Below are positions 42,768-51,849 of a DNA stretch of 64,000 nt, one piece after another. The number at the start of each line of letters is the position of its first letter. Within the stretch, counting starts at the first letter, position 1. The notes below the pieces were generated by a model. The model saw nothing but the letters and a program-made list of their open reading frames with translations, was not told where the DNA came from and searched no databases. This DNA is from an uncultured Eubacterium sp. (GTDB taxonomy: Bacteria > Bacillota > Clostridia > Oscillospirales > Acutalibacteraceae): positions 135,738 to 199,737 of the forward strand of contig CAJTZJ010000002.1 in NCBI GenBank assembly GCA_910583925.1. The letters are read 5' to 3'. The position numbers and the translations under genes were made by a program.

Positions 42768-43214
42768 TTAAGCTTTGTTCTTTAAAACTTTTATTCTTAT
42801 AAATCTTCCGAGTAAAATAAGAAGAATGGGGGCAGCTGTTGAAACTGCATATCCTAAATAAAGAGTGTATTCAGGTGCGTCGATAGGAAGACAGGTCTGA
42901 ATATTAAAAAAGTAGCTTGAAAGTGCAGTTGCAATATAAGCACAAGGGGAATTATCAAATGTGAATGCAACAATCCAGAAAACAGTTCCTGCAACAACTG
43001 CCGCAAGAGCTAAAAACATACCCTTTTTACCCTCTTTTCCTATTGAAAGAAAGCCTGTTAAAAGGCTTCCGATAATAATAAGGGCAATATTTAAGCTTAT
43101 AACAGGGGCAGCGCCCTGATTGAATACCCTCCAGCAAAGAAAGGCAAGAAGGCTGCATACAATATAAATAACAACGGGCAGAAAGAAATTAACAATTTTA
43201 ATGGCTTTTTTCAT
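42768..43214 (-). CDS. Membrane protein of unknown function upstream of codBA
   Basis: This 148-residue protein has four hydrophobic segments (VVIYIVCSLLAFLCW, SLNIALIIIGSLLTGFL, MFLALAAVVAGTVFWIVAF, YAVSTAAPILLILLG) and little else. The codBA operon follows in the same direction after a hairpin. I do not recognise the family. It could assist transport or be unrelated. Confidence 0.7.
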   Translation of the reverse strand: MKKAIKIVNFFLPVVIYIVCSLLAFLCWRVFNQGAAPVISLNIALIIIGSLLTGFLSIGKEGKKGMFLALAAVVAGTVFWIVAFTFDNSPCAYIATALSSYFFNIQTCLPIDAPEYTLYLGYAVSTAAPILLILLGRFIRIKVLKNKA

Positions 43215-43432
43215 TTCGGTTGTCCTTTCAGATTTAATTTATATTAATATAGTATATTAAATAAGCTGTTTTGTCAACAGAGATATAAAGTTAAAGTTGC
43301 ATAAAAAATATTTCTCTTTTTTTGTCAATTTTTATATTTTACCACTTTAAAAAGCTATGTTCATTTGGTATAATACCTATATTAAAGTTTATCAAACTAT
43401 CTGTGAAAACTCAGATATTTAGGAGGATGTTT

Positions 43433-44842
43433 ATGGGCGGTTTTTTTGCGGCAGCATCTAAAGACGATTGTGTTTTTGATTTGTTCTTCGGTGTTGACTA
43501 TCATTCCCACCTTGGTACAAGGCGTGCCGGAATGGCAGTTTACAGCGAGGAGGATGGCTTTGATAAGGCTATTCATAATATTGAAAATGCACCGTTCAGA
43601 ACGAAATTTACAAAAGAGTCCAATTCTATGCGGGGAACTCTCGGAATCGGTTGTATTTCGGATTTTGAAGCGCAGCCTATCCTCGTACGCTCTCATCATG
43701 GAACTTTTGCGATTACAACGGTTGGAAAAATCAACAATGCGGATGAAATAGTTGATGAAATCATAAAAACCAACACCCATTTTTTTGAAATGCAGAATGG
43801 CGAAATAAACCCAACAGAGCTTGTTGCTGCGATAATTAACCAGAAAGATAATTTTATTGAGGGTATCCGATATGCTCAGGAAATTATCGAAGGTTCAATG
43901 AGTATGCTTATTCTTACGCCGAAGGGAATTTATGCTGCAAGGGATAAGATGGGCAGAACCCCGATTGTTGCCGGTAAAAAAGGTGATGAAGGCTATTGTT
44001 TCAGCTTTGAAAGTTTTGCTTATCTTAATCTTGGATATACAGATTATAAAGAGCTTGGTCCCGGCGAAATTGCTGTTATGGATTCCGATGGAATCAAAAC
44101 TATAGTCCAGCCGGGTAAGGATATGAAAATCTGCACTTTCCTTTGGATTTATTATGGTTATCCATCCTCATCCTATGAGGGAATAAGCGTTGAAAAAATG
44201 CGCTATAACTGTGGGCAGGCTCTTGCACGCCGAGATAATGTAAAGCCGGATATTGTTGCCGGTGTTCCTGATTCCGGAATTGCTCATGCAATCGGTTATG
44301 CAAATGAATCAGGTGTTCCTTTTTCAAGACCCTTTGTTAAATATACACCAACATGGCCTCGCTCATTTATGCCTACACATCAAAGCAAAAGGGATCTGAT
44401 TGCAAAGATGAAGCTTATTCCGATTCATGATTTGATTGAGGGTAAAAGTCTTCTTCTTATTGATGATTCCATTGTCAGAGGAACGCAGCTTCGTGAAACA
44501 ACGGAATTCCTTTATTCAAGCGGTGCAAAAGAGGTTCATATCCGTCCTGCCTGTCCTCCGCTGTTTTATGGCTGTAAATATCTGAATTTCTCTCGCTCAA
44601 CCTCTGAAATGGAGCTTATTACCCGCCGTGTTATTCAGGAATTTGAAGGCGATAATGTAAGCAATGAGATTATTCAGGAGTATACGGATCCGGATAGTGA
44701 AAAATATCAGAAAATGATAAACAGAATTTGTGAAAAGCTTCATTTTACATCTCTTCGCTATCATCGTCTGGATGATATGATTGATTCTGTCGGAATTGAT
44801 CCGAACAAGCTTTGTACATATTGCTGGAACGGGAAAGAATAA
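43433..44842 (+). CDS. Amidophosphoribosyltransferase-like protein lacking the N-terminal cysteine
   Basis: This 469-residue PurF paralogue has an Ntn-type N-terminal half and a C-terminal phosphoribosyltransferase half with PRPP loop LLIDDSIVRGTQLRE. A true PurF exposes Cys right after its propeptide; here, after the AGGAGG-supported ATG 43433, the sequence is MGGFFAAASKDDCV, with Gly where Cys should be. The usual HRGQ element is replaced by LGTRRAGM. So it probably cannot hydrolyse glutamine, and may use ammonia or do something else. The canonical PurF is at 51907. It stands alone with its own promoter (TATAAT near 43370) and terminator. Confidence 0.88.
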   Translation: MGGFFAAASKDDCVFDLFFGVDYHSHLGTRRAGMAVYSEEDGFDKAIHNIENAPFRTKFTKESNSMRGTLGIGCISDFEAQPILVRSHHGTFAITTVGKINNADEIVDEIIKTNTHFFEMQNGEINPTELVAAIINQKDNFIEGIRYAQEIIEGSMSMLILTPKGIYAARDKMGRTPIVAGKKGDEGYCFSFESFAYLNLGYTDYKELGPGEIAVMDSDGIKTIVQPGKDMKICTFLWIYYGYPSSSYEGISVEKMRYNCGQALARRDNVKPDIVAGVPDSGIAHAIGYANESGVPFSRPFVKYTPTWPRSFMPTHQSKRDLIAKMKLIPIHDLIEGKSLLLIDDSIVRGTQLRETTEFLYSSGAKEVHIRPACPPLFYGCKYLNFSRSTSEMELITRRVIQEFEGDNVSNEIIQEYTDPDSEKYQKMINRICEKLHFTSLRYHRLDDMIDSVGIDPNKLCTYCWNGKE

Positions 44843-44850
44843 TATATAAA

Positions 44851-44890
44851 AAATGCTTCCTCAGGATATCCCTTGAGGAAGCATTTTTTA
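44851..44890. terminator. Bidirectional terminator
   Basis: AAATGCTTCCTCA (44851-44863) pairs with TGAGGAAGCATTT (44874-44886) and is flanked by A- and T-runs, serving the convergent genes on both sides. Confidence 0.9.
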
Positions 44891-44898
44891 TTGTTTCA

Positions 44899-45699
44899 TT
44901 ATTTAGTTATTACAAAAAGCGCATTTTCGCTGAAGCTTTGCATTTTAGCATCCTTAAGCAAATAAAGAATACATTCTTTTCCGAGTTTTTCGTAGTTGGT
45001 ATTAAGAAGTTTAGCAGAAATTGTTTTATTGAAAACATTGATGAGCGGACCCATGCAGAATGCAGTAATAATTGTTCCGATTCCGATGTTTTTGATATCG
45101 GAAAAATTCCCACTGAATACAGCAGCAATTCCACCGCTTACTGCCAAGCCGACAAGGATAACGGTTATATCTGTTATAACTCTTACCCATTTATGCGGAA
45201 GTTTAATTCCTCTGCTGAGCATAAAACCTACTGCATCATAGGGGCCAACACCTACATTTGCAGTAAAGAAAAGTGAGCAGGCAAAGCAAAGAGTTACAAG
45301 ACCTGTAATTAAAAGAGGAATTCTGACAGCCATTGTGTAGTTCTGCTGAACAAGCGGCTGAAATATATTCTGGAAGAATTCGCAGGTATATCCGCAGCCA
45401 ATCATATTGATTACCGTGCCTATTCCGACTAATCCTCTGTGAGCAACTAATATCACATAAAGAAGAATAATTCCGTTGACAATCATTTGGTATGTTCCGA
45501 AGCTGACATTCAATGCACAAGCAACGCTCATATTCATTGATGTGAACGGATCAACACCGAATCCCGAGACAGAGAAAAGAGAGATTCCGAAGCCCATTAT
45601 TAATATGCTGAAAAATGAAATTATCACTCTTTTCGGCATGTTTTTTTGTTTAAACATATCTTTTAAATATCCAAGAATTTCTTGCTGAATTTTTTTCAT
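44899..45699 (-). CDS. YczE/YitT-like integral membrane protein
   Basis: This 266-residue protein has about six hydrophobic segments. The early motif SVSGFGVDPFTSMN and the repeated FTANVGVGPYDAVGF are signatures of the YczE/YyaS family, whose molecular function is unknown. The gene stands alone with a GAGGCTGCC site before the ATG at 45699. Confidence 0.85.
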   Translation of the reverse strand: MKKIQQEILGYLKDMFKQKNMPKRVIISFFSILIMGFGISLFSVSGFGVDPFTSMNMSVACALNVSFGTYQMIVNGIILLYVILVAHRGLVGIGTVINMIGCGYTCEFFQNIFQPLVQQNYTMAVRIPLLITGLVTLCFACSLFFTANVGVGPYDAVGFMLSRGIKLPHKWVRVITDITVILVGLAVSGGIAAVFSGNFSDIKNIGIGTIITAFCMGPLINVFNKTISAKLLNTNYEKLGKECILYLLKDAKMQSFSENALFVITK

Positions 45700-45869
45700 G
45701 GCAGCCTCCGAGATATAATAGTTTTTCTTAAATCGACACTATTATATTAAACAGATTAAAAAAAGCAAGTTATTTATGCAACTTTCCCTGTGATTAACAT
45801 AATAAACAATTAATGGTTGATATTTTTGTGCAGTATATACAATAATAGACGAAAATATATTTACAATAA

Positions 45870-45970
45870 AAAATGAAAAAAGCTACCGAGGGTACGGCAG
45901 CTTTTTCCAAAGGGGTAAAAATTTATGTGAAAGCCAAAGGCTTTTCAACAAAGCTTTGTTTGCTTTGTTG
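45870..45970 (-). ncRNA. Candidate small RNA (~100 nt)
   Basis: A complete minus-strand transcription unit without an ORF: promoter TTGACT-16-TATAAT (46003-45976), then from the predicted start near 45970 the hairpin CAACAAAG/CTTTGTTG, a second hairpin GAAAAGCC/GGCTTTC, and a terminator AAAAAGCTGCCG...CGGTAGCTTTTTT followed by CATTTTTT. The rest of 45700-46156 holds no gene. No known family is recognised. Confidence 0.55.
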
Positions 45971-45975
45971 CTTCT

Positions 45976-46003
45976 ATTATATCCGTTGAATGAAAAAAGT
46001 CAA
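45976..46003 (-). promoter_or_regulatory. Promoter of the candidate sRNA
   Basis: Minus-strand TTGACT (46003-45998), 16-bp spacer, TATAAT (45981-45976). Confidence 0.75.
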
Positions 46004-46107
46004 TATATTTGTGCAAGTTTCTATTTTTTGAATATTTATAAAAATCATATTTTGATTTTTTTGTGAAAAACTAACAAATTATAGCATGGTTTGCCATGCA
46101 ATAAAAC

Positions 46108-46153
46108 AAAATCCCGTATTTGGTATACTTAAAAACAGATACGGGATTTTTAT
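46108..46153. terminator. Terminator downstream of spoVT
   Basis: AAAATCCCGTAT (46108-46119) pairs with ATACGGGATTTT (46139-46150). Confidence 0.75.
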
Positions 46154-46156
46154 ACT

Positions 46157-46693
46157 TTATTCCATTTGTTTTCCTAAAAATGCGGCTGCAACCTGAATAA
46201 GCTTAATGTCTGTTTCTGATGGTGGTTCGTTTGTTTCGTCTTCAATAAGAGCAACTGCACCCGAAACATCCCCTCCGTATATGATTGGATATACAACATT
46301 TGCTTTTCTGTTGAAGCCTTCTATCGCATTTATGGCAGGAACATCGTTTGTTCTTATATGAATTGCTCGGTTCTCCATAAGCTCTTCAACATTTTTTGTT
46401 ATTCGTCTTTCAAGAATTTCTCTTTTGCTTATTCCGGATGCTGCAATTACATGATCATTGTCCATAATTGCAATCGGCAGTCCTCCGCTTTTGTGCAAAA
46501 CCTCTGCATATTGGCTTGCGAAGTTTGAAAGCTCGCCGATCGGGGAATATTTTTTAAAGATAACCTCTCCCTCTGCATCTGTAAATATTTCAAGCGGATC
46601 TCCCTCTCTTATACGAAAAGAGCGTCTGATTTCCTTTGGAATAACGATTCTTCCCAAATCATCAATTCGTCTAACAATTCCTGTTGCCTTCAT
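46157..46693 (-). CDS. spoVT: Stage V sporulation protein T
   Basis: This 178-residue regulator of late forespore genes has an AbrB-type swapped-hairpin DNA-binding domain (MKATGIVRRIDDLGRIVIPK) and a C-terminal GAF-like domain. Length equals that of B. subtilis SpoVT. ATG 46693 with GGGAG upstream is preferred over a longer frame. Its presence indicates an endospore-former or a recent descendant. Confidence 0.95.
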   Translation of the reverse strand: MKATGIVRRIDDLGRIVIPKEIRRSFRIREGDPLEIFTDAEGEVIFKKYSPIGELSNFASQYAEVLHKSGGLPIAIMDNDHVIAASGISKREILERRITKNVEELMENRAIHIRTNDVPAINAIEGFNRKANVVYPIIYGGDVSGAVALIEDETNEPPSETDIKLIQVAAAFLGKQME

Positions 46694-46874
46694 ATTGAAT
46701 TCTCCCTTAAAATGTAATTTTCTCTGTAATATTTTGCACATAAAGAAGGAATGTATACGAAAGAATTGATGTATTTTTTTGGAAATTATTTTTTTATCTG
46801 AAAAAATAAAATAGGCTTTATTTTATATACAAAATATGCTAATATGTATGGGTATTTTAGTTAGGAGGGTTATA

Positions 46875-47531
46875 ATGCGTTATATTTATGAGATGCACTG
46901 CCATACGGGCTGCACCTCCCGATGCGGCAGGGTTGCTCCCGAAGAAATCGTAAGGCTTTATAAGGAAAAAGGATATAACGGAATTGTGGTAACGGATCAT
47001 TACAGCCCTATGACCTTTATTCCAAACTGGAACCCTCAGAAGCAAGTTGATTTTTATCTGGAGGGCTACAGGCGAATGAAAGCTGCTGCCGATGATGATT
47101 TTACGGTTCTTCTTGGTATGGAACTTCGCCATTATGCAGACGGAAATGATTATCTGATTTATGGTATAACCGAAGAATTTCTTTATAATGCCGGAAATCT
47201 TATGATGTGCGGCATGAAGAAAATGAGAAAATTCTGTGATGAAAACGGGTTTCTTCTTTATCAGGCGCATCCATATCGTCCTTATATAACGAGAAAGGGT
47301 GTAAAATATCTGGATGGTATTGAGGTTTATAATGGAAAATGCTCTGAAAAGGAAAACGAAAAATCGCTCCTTTTGGCTGAAAAGTTTGGTAAGCTTAAGA
47401 TTGGCGGCTCTGATTTTCATGTTGTAAAAAATCTTGCTAAGGGTGGCATAATTACTGAAAAAGCAATTAAAACCAATTATGATTTAGTACAAATATTGAA
47501 AAACGAAGATTTTACTATTGTAAAAAGTTAA
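46875..47531 (+). CDS. PHP-domain metal-dependent phosphoesterase
   Basis: This 218-residue protein shows the PHP motifs: EMHCHTGCTSRC, VVTDHYS, LLGMELRHY, YQAHPYRP and GGSDFHVVKNLAKGG. It lacks other domains, so it is a stand-alone phosphatase of the trpH/YciV kind, with substrate unknown (nucleotide or small phosphate ester). AGGAGG sits 6 bases before ATG 46875; longer frames overlap that site. Confidence 0.88.
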   Translation: MRYIYEMHCHTGCTSRCGRVAPEEIVRLYKEKGYNGIVVTDHYSPMTFIPNWNPQKQVDFYLEGYRRMKAAADDDFTVLLGMELRHYADGNDYLIYGITEEFLYNAGNLMMCGMKKMRKFCDENGFLLYQAHPYRPYITRKGVKYLDGIEVYNGKCSEKENEKSLLLAEKFGKLKIGGSDFHVVKNLAKGGIITEKAIKTNYDLVQILKNEDFTIVKS

Positions 47532-47557
47532 TAGTTAATATATAATTTTAAAAATAA

Positions 47558-47594
47558 AAAAACCGTGTCATAAATAAGATACGGTTTTTTACAT
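47558..47594 (+). terminator. Terminator after the PHP gene
   Basis: AAAACCGTGTC pairs with GATACGGTTTT (ending near 47588), followed by TTAC. Confidence 0.75.
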
Positions 47595-47632
47595 AAAATA
47601 CATTATTAATGGAGATTTGGAGATGATTTATA

Positions 47633-48466
47633 ATGTATAAAATTGTTGAAAAGAAAAAGCTTAATTCTTCTGTAACCAAGATGGTTATTGAAGCACCTTT
47701 TGTTGCCAAAAAAGCAGAACCGGGTCAGTTTGTTATACTTCGTGTTGATGAAAAGGGCGAAAGAGTTCCGTTTACGATTGCTGATTTTGACAGAGATGCA
47801 GAAACAGTAACGATTATTTTTCAGATTGTCGGTGCCGAAACGGCTCTTCTTAACGAAAAGAATGAGGGCGAATATATTGAAGATTTTGTCGGTCCGCTCG
47901 GTAATGCAACAAAAACAGAGGGCTATAAAAAAGTTGCCGTAATCGGAGGCGGAGTAGGCTCTGCAATTGCATATCCCGTTGCTAAAAAATTCTTTAATAA
48001 CGGAGCTGAGGTTCATTCGGTTATCGGTTTCAGAAATAAGGATATCGTTATTCTTGAGGATGAATTCAGAGCGGTTTCGGATAAATATGTGCTTGTTACG
48101 GATGATGGTTCAGCAGGCGATAAGGGCTTTGTAACGGACGCTCTTAAAAAGCTTATCGAAAGCGGCGAAAATTATGATCTTGTTATCGCAATCGGTCCGC
48201 TTCCCATGATGAAATTTGTATCTCTTTTAACCAAGGAATACGGTATTAAAACGGTTGTTTCCATGAATCCGATTATGGTTGACGGAACGGGAATGTGCGG
48301 CGGCTGCCGTTTAACTGTAGGCGGAGAAACAAAGTTTGCCTGTGTTGACGGTCCGGAATTTGACGGTCATCTTGTTGATTTTGACGAAGCGATGGAGCGC
48401 AGCGGTGTTTATAAAAAATTTGAAAGAGAAGCAAGCTGTAATCTTCTTAACAAGGAGGTTCAATAA
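47633..48466 (+). CDS. nfnA: NfnA-type FAD/2Fe-2S subunit (ferredoxin-NADP+ reductase alpha)
   Basis: This 277-residue flavoprotein has an FAD domain (EPGQFVILRV, RVPFTIADFD), a nucleotide-binding domain (VAVIGGGVGSAIAYPV) and C-terminal cysteines for a 2Fe-2S cluster (GTGMCGGCRLTV and KFACVDGPEF). With the next gene it forms the NfnAB pair that bifurcates electrons between NADPH, NAD+ and ferredoxin. The same fold is used by PyrK and SudB, so the label rests on the partner gene 4 bases downstream. Confidence 0.88.
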   Translation: MYKIVEKKKLNSSVTKMVIEAPFVAKKAEPGQFVILRVDEKGERVPFTIADFDRDAETVTIIFQIVGAETALLNEKNEGEYIEDFVGPLGNATKTEGYKKVAVIGGGVGSAIAYPVAKKFFNNGAEVHSVIGFRNKDIVILEDEFRAVSDKYVLVTDDGSAGDKGFVTDALKKLIESGENYDLVIAIGPLPMMKFVSLLTKEYGIKTVVSMNPIMVDGTGMCGGCRLTVGGETKFACVDGPEFDGHLVDFDEAMERSGVYKKFEREASCNLLNKEVQ

Positions 48467-48469
48467 AAA

Positions 48470-49852
48470 ATGCAAACAGATGTAATGAAAAGAAATCCAA
48501 TGCCGAACCAGGAGCCTCTTGTAAGAAATAAGAATTTTAAAGAGGTTGCACTCGGCTATGATGCTGAAACTGCGATTGCGGAAGCAAAGCGCTGTCTGGA
48601 TTGTAAGCATAAGCCTTGTATGAATGGATGCCCTGTTAATATTTCCATCCCTGAATTTATTTCGTATGTTGCTGAGGGCGAGTTTGAAAAGGCATATGAA
48701 GTTATAAGCAGAACTTCTACCCTTCCTGCTGTCTGCGGCAGAGTTTGTCCACAGGAAAAGCAGTGTGAAGCAAAATGTGTAAGAGGTATTAAGGGCGATT
48801 CCGTGTCTATCGGCAGGCTTGAACGCTTTGTTGCAGATTATCATAATGCAAATGCTAAAATCCAAAAGCTTGATATTGAAAGAAACGGCAAAAAAGTTGC
48901 TGTTATCGGATCGGGACCAAGTTCTCTTACCTGTGCAGGGGATCTTGCTAAAATGGGCTATGCCGTAACGGTGTTTGAGGCGCTTCATATTGCAGGCGGT
49001 GTTCTTGTTTACGGTATTCCCGAATTCAGACTGCCGAAAGCAATTGTTGCGCAAGAGGTTGAGGGTCTTAAAGCAGCAGGCGTTGATTTTAAAACAAATG
49101 TTGTTGTTGGTAAAAGCATTTCAATTGATGATATTTTTGAAGAATATGATGCTGTGTTTATCGGATCGGGTGCAGGACTTCCGAGATTTATGGGCATTGA
49201 GGGCGAAAACCTTAAGGGTGTTTATTCAGCAAATGAATTCTTAACCCGTATCAACCTTATGAAAGCGTATTCTGATAATAGCAGAACGCCTGTTCATCAC
49301 GGTAAAAAGGTTGCTGTTGTCGGCGGCGGTAATGTTGCCATGGATGCGGCACGCTCGGCAATCAGGCTTGGCGCTGATAAGGTTTATATAATCTATCGCC
49401 GTTCGCTTGAAGAAATTCCTGCAAGAGCAGAAGAGGTTGAACACGCAATAGAGGAAACGATTGAATTCAGAACGCTTACGAATCCCGTAAGAATTATCGG
49501 CGATGAAAATAAAAATGTTTGCGGCATTGAATGCGTTAAAATGGAGCTTGGAGAGCCTGATGAAAGCGGCAGAAGAAAGCCGTTTACGGTAAAGGGCAGT
49601 GAGCATATCATTGATGCAGACTGCGTAATTATGGCTATCGGAACATCTCCGAATCCGTTGATTAAGGCAACAACAGCAGGTCTTGATGTGAATGCCCGAG
49701 GTGGAATTGTTACCGATGAAATGGGCAGAACCTCAAGAGAGGGTGTTTTCGCAGGCGGAGATGCCGTAACAGGCGCTGCAACTGTAATCAAAGCAATGGG
49801 CGCGGGCAAAGCCTCAGCGCTTGCGATTGATGAATATTTAAAGAATAAATAA
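48470..49852 (+). CDS. nfnB: NfnB / NADPH-dependent glutamate synthase small-subunit-like oxidoreductase
   Basis: This 460-residue flavoprotein has N-terminal cysteines for 4Fe-4S clusters (CLDCKHKPCMNGCP and CGRVCPQEKQCEAKCV), then FAD (VAVIGSGPSSLTCAGDL) and NADPH (VAVVGGGNVAMDAARSA) domains and MAIGTSPN near the end. The pairing with the NfnA gene argues for NfnB. The same fold is GltD, and this window also has a split glutamate synthase large subunit without its own small subunit, so a double use is possible. GGAGG precedes the ATG. Confidence 0.9.
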   Translation: MQTDVMKRNPMPNQEPLVRNKNFKEVALGYDAETAIAEAKRCLDCKHKPCMNGCPVNISIPEFISYVAEGEFEKAYEVISRTSTLPAVCGRVCPQEKQCEAKCVRGIKGDSVSIGRLERFVADYHNANAKIQKLDIERNGKKVAVIGSGPSSLTCAGDLAKMGYAVTVFEALHIAGGVLVYGIPEFRLPKAIVAQEVEGLKAAGVDFKTNVVVGKSISIDDIFEEYDAVFIGSGAGLPRFMGIEGENLKGVYSANEFLTRINLMKAYSDNSRTPVHHGKKVAVVGGGNVAMDAARSAIRLGADKVYIIYRRSLEEIPARAEEVEHAIEETIEFRTLTNPVRIIGDENKNVCGIECVKMELGEPDESGRRKPFTVKGSEHIIDADCVIMAIGTSPNPLIKATTAGLDVNARGGIVTDEMGRTSREGVFAGGDAVTGAATVIKAMGAGKASALAIDEYLKNK

Positions 49853-49870
49853 TAAAATATTATAAAAATC

Positions 49871-49914
49871 AGAGCAGACTTTTGGTTGTGCATATCAAAA
49901 GCCTGCTCTTTTTT
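49871..49914. terminator. Bidirectional terminator between nfnB and the acetyltransferase
   Basis: AGAGCAGACTTTTG (49871-49884) pairs with CAAAAGCCTGCTCT (49896-49909), followed by TTTT. Confidence 0.9.
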
Positions 49915-49916
49915 GC

Positions 49917-50537
49917 TTATGTATTGATTTTTTGCCATGCTTCATCATCAAATTTTCTGTCTTTGAAATAGTATGGCTTATCTTCATCGGTTATTTCTCT
50001 TATAACCTTGCAAGGGTTTCCTGCGGCGCAGACATTATCCGGAATATCTTTTGTTACTACGCTTCCTGCACCTATAACAACATTGTTACCAATCTTTACA
50101 CCGGGCAGTACAATGCAGCTTCCGCCAATCCAGACATTATCTCCGATTGAAACGGGTATTCCGTATTCATATCCTGAATTCCTGCTTTCGGGATGAAGCG
50201 GATGCCCTGCCGTATAGATTGAAACATTAGGACCGAACATAACATTATCGCCGATTGTTATTTTGCCTACATCAAGCATAATACATCCCGTGTTCGCATA
50301 AAACTTTTCTCCGAGTTCAATATGCTTTCCGTATTCACAGTGAAACGGCGGCTCAAAATATGCCTGCCCCTTGTGCTTGATTCCGATTTTGTTTATCAGC
50401 CACATACCCTTAAGAATATTGAATGGCATACATTTATTGTATCGTTTAACCCAGAATTTTGTTCTGAGCTGCTGAAGAAAGATGGGGTTATCTGTAATAT
50501 AGGGCATTTCGTTATCCCTGCGATATTTATTATCCAT
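49917..50537 (-). CDS. Sugar O-acetyltransferase (maltose/galactoside acetyltransferase type)
   Basis: This 206-residue enzyme has the left-handed beta-helix of hexapeptide repeats (IGDNVMFGPNVSI, IGDNVWIGGSCIVLPGV, IGNNVVIGAGSVVTKDI) and the catalytic His in YTAGHPLHPE. It moves acetyl from acetyl-CoA to a sugar hydroxyl. ATG 50537 with GGAGG upstream is the start; a longer frame is not supported. Confidence 0.92.
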   Translation of the reverse strand: MDNKYRRDNEMPYITDNPIFLQQLRTKFWVKRYNKCMPFNILKGMWLINKIGIKHKGQAYFEPPFHCEYGKHIELGEKFYANTGCIMLDVGKITIGDNVMFGPNVSIYTAGHPLHPESRNSGYEYGIPVSIGDNVWIGGSCIVLPGVKIGNNVVIGAGSVVTKDIPDNVCAAGNPCKVIREITDEDKPYYFKDRKFDDEAWQKINT

Positions 50538-50585
50538 ATGTAATCCTCCGATATAATTACGATACTTATATAATATCAAAAAATA

Positions 50586-50636
50586 AAAGCTGTTTCTATC
50601 ATAAATCCGTTAATCATTATGATAAAACAGCTTTTT
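50586..50636 (-). terminator. Terminator of trxA
   Basis: AAAAGCTGTT...TATCATAA pairs with TTATGATAAAACAGCTTTT; the minus side is T-rich. Confidence 0.75.
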
Positions 50637-50638
50637 AT

Positions 50639-50950
50639 TTAACATTCTTTATCAAGCATTTTTGCAATTTCTTCTTTCGGCATAAAACCGACTGCGCTGG
50701 CTGCTACTTTGCCGTTATTCATAATAACGATTGTCGGAATACTTGAAATCCCAAAGGCTGCTGCAAGCTTTTCCTCATTATCCACATTGATTTTGCCTAC
50801 TTTAATCTTACCGTTATAATCGTTTGCAATCTCTTCAATAACAGGGGACAGCATGCGGCAGGGACCGCACCATTCTGCCCAGAAATCAAGCAGAACAGGA
50901 ATATCTGATTTTATAACCTCTGATTCAAAATTCTGATTTGTAATTTCCAT
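50639..50950 (-). CDS. trxA: Thioredoxin
   Basis: This 103-residue protein has the active site WAEWCGPCRML and the cis-proline stretch SIPTIVI. It reduces protein disulfides in the cytoplasm. A GGAGG site precedes ATG 50950 and a TATAAT is near 50990. Single-gene unit. Confidence 0.97.
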   Translation of the reverse strand: MEITNQNFESEVIKSDIPVLLDFWAEWCGPCRMLSPVIEEIANDYNGKIKVGKINVDNEEKLAAAFGISSIPTIVIMNNGKVAASAVGFMPKEEIAKMLDKEC

Positions 50951-51278
50951 ATTTATTACCTCCGATTAATATGTTAATACTTATTATATCCAAAAATCTC
51001 AAAAAAGAAAAGAGTGTTTATATTTTTGATAAAAACAGTTAAATAATAATTTATACAATTCAATTTATATTCAATTTGTTTTAAATAATACTATATCCTT
51101 TACATTTCGTTTTTGTGATAAAAAATCCTAATTTAATTAAAGAACATTAAAAATATTTTGTCAAGAGGTTTTGCCAAAATGCACAATAATATGGCATAAA
51201 TGCAGAAATTCACACTTTCATGGAACTTTTCTACCAATAATAATATAAAATGAGGCAGGAAAAACCTGCCTCAAAATT
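50951..51278. other. AT-rich intergenic region with trxA promoter and a terminator
   Basis: Contains a minus-strand TATAAT for trxA near 50985-50995 and, at 51251-51273, the hairpin TGAGGCAGG/CCTGCCTCA that terminates the TnpV gene on the minus strand. Nothing else is seen. Confidence 0.6.
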
Positions 51279-51581
51279 TTAATAATTATAAATTATTTCA
51301 TTATATATTACTTCTCTTGCCTGATTTGCTATGTTGTTCATCTTCTGCACCCATAACATCTGATTTTTAACTTTGAGGTGCTTATTAACACCTTGACTTT
51401 CAGCAAGTTGCTTAACAAGTAAATCATATTGTTCTTTTGCTCTAATATCAATCTTGTGTAAATATGAATTTAGTTTATCATGTGTTAGTAAATTATAATA
51501 AATTACTCTATGATTTTCTTTCAAATATTCTTTATGCTTTTGTCCCCATATACCTATCTCATAATTTGTATCAACTGACAT
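51279..51581 (-). CDS. TnpV-like transposon protein
   Basis: This 100-residue protein resembles TnpV of Tn4451-type clostridial elements: KEYLKENHRVIYYNLLT, NSYLHKIDIRAKEQYD, NKHLKVKNQMLWVQKMNNI and REVIYNEIIY. About 20 N-terminal residues of typical members are missing or changed. No recombinase or other transposon gene is nearby, so it is a relic. Confidence 0.72.
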   Translation of the reverse strand: MSVDTNYEIGIWGQKHKEYLKENHRVIYYNLLTHDKLNSYLHKIDIRAKEQYDLLVKQLAESQGVNKHLKVKNQMLWVQKMNNIANQAREVIYNEIIYNY

Positions 51582-51598
51582 AAGGGCAGGAAGATGAA

Positions 51599-51787
51599 TT
51601 GCTGAGATTACTGCAGCAGAGTAATCATTATTTTAATGATGATGCTAAAAGGCAAATTGTTGATCATTGCGTTTCAAGTATGATAATTAGGAATTGTTAT
51701 AGTATAATTAACAATGAAAGCAAAAACATAGATTTAGATAAATGTGCTGAAATAATCAGTGAATTTATTTTTAAAATGCTGCATTGA
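51599..51787 (+). pseudogene. Possible C-terminal fragment of a TetR-like regulator
   Basis: An open frame of 62 residues (ending KCAEIISEFIFKMLH) reads like the end of a TetR/AcrR ligand domain. There is no start region, HTH or ribosome site, and it lies back to back with the TnpV relic. It may be the leftover of a gene cut by that element; confidence is low. Confidence 0.3.
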
Positions 51788-51849
51788 TAGAATATTGATT
51801 ATTTTTATCTCTGATTAGATTTGTAATGCGCTATAAAGAAAAATGAAAT

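Noticed and set aside
46857..47420. Minus-strand ORF of 187 codons over the PHP gene
   Set aside because: No ribosome site or motif, and the PHP motifs are on the plus strand.
48311..49054. Minus-strand ORF of 247 codons across nfnA/nfnB
   Set aside because: Antisense to two well-supported genes and without any recognisable motif.
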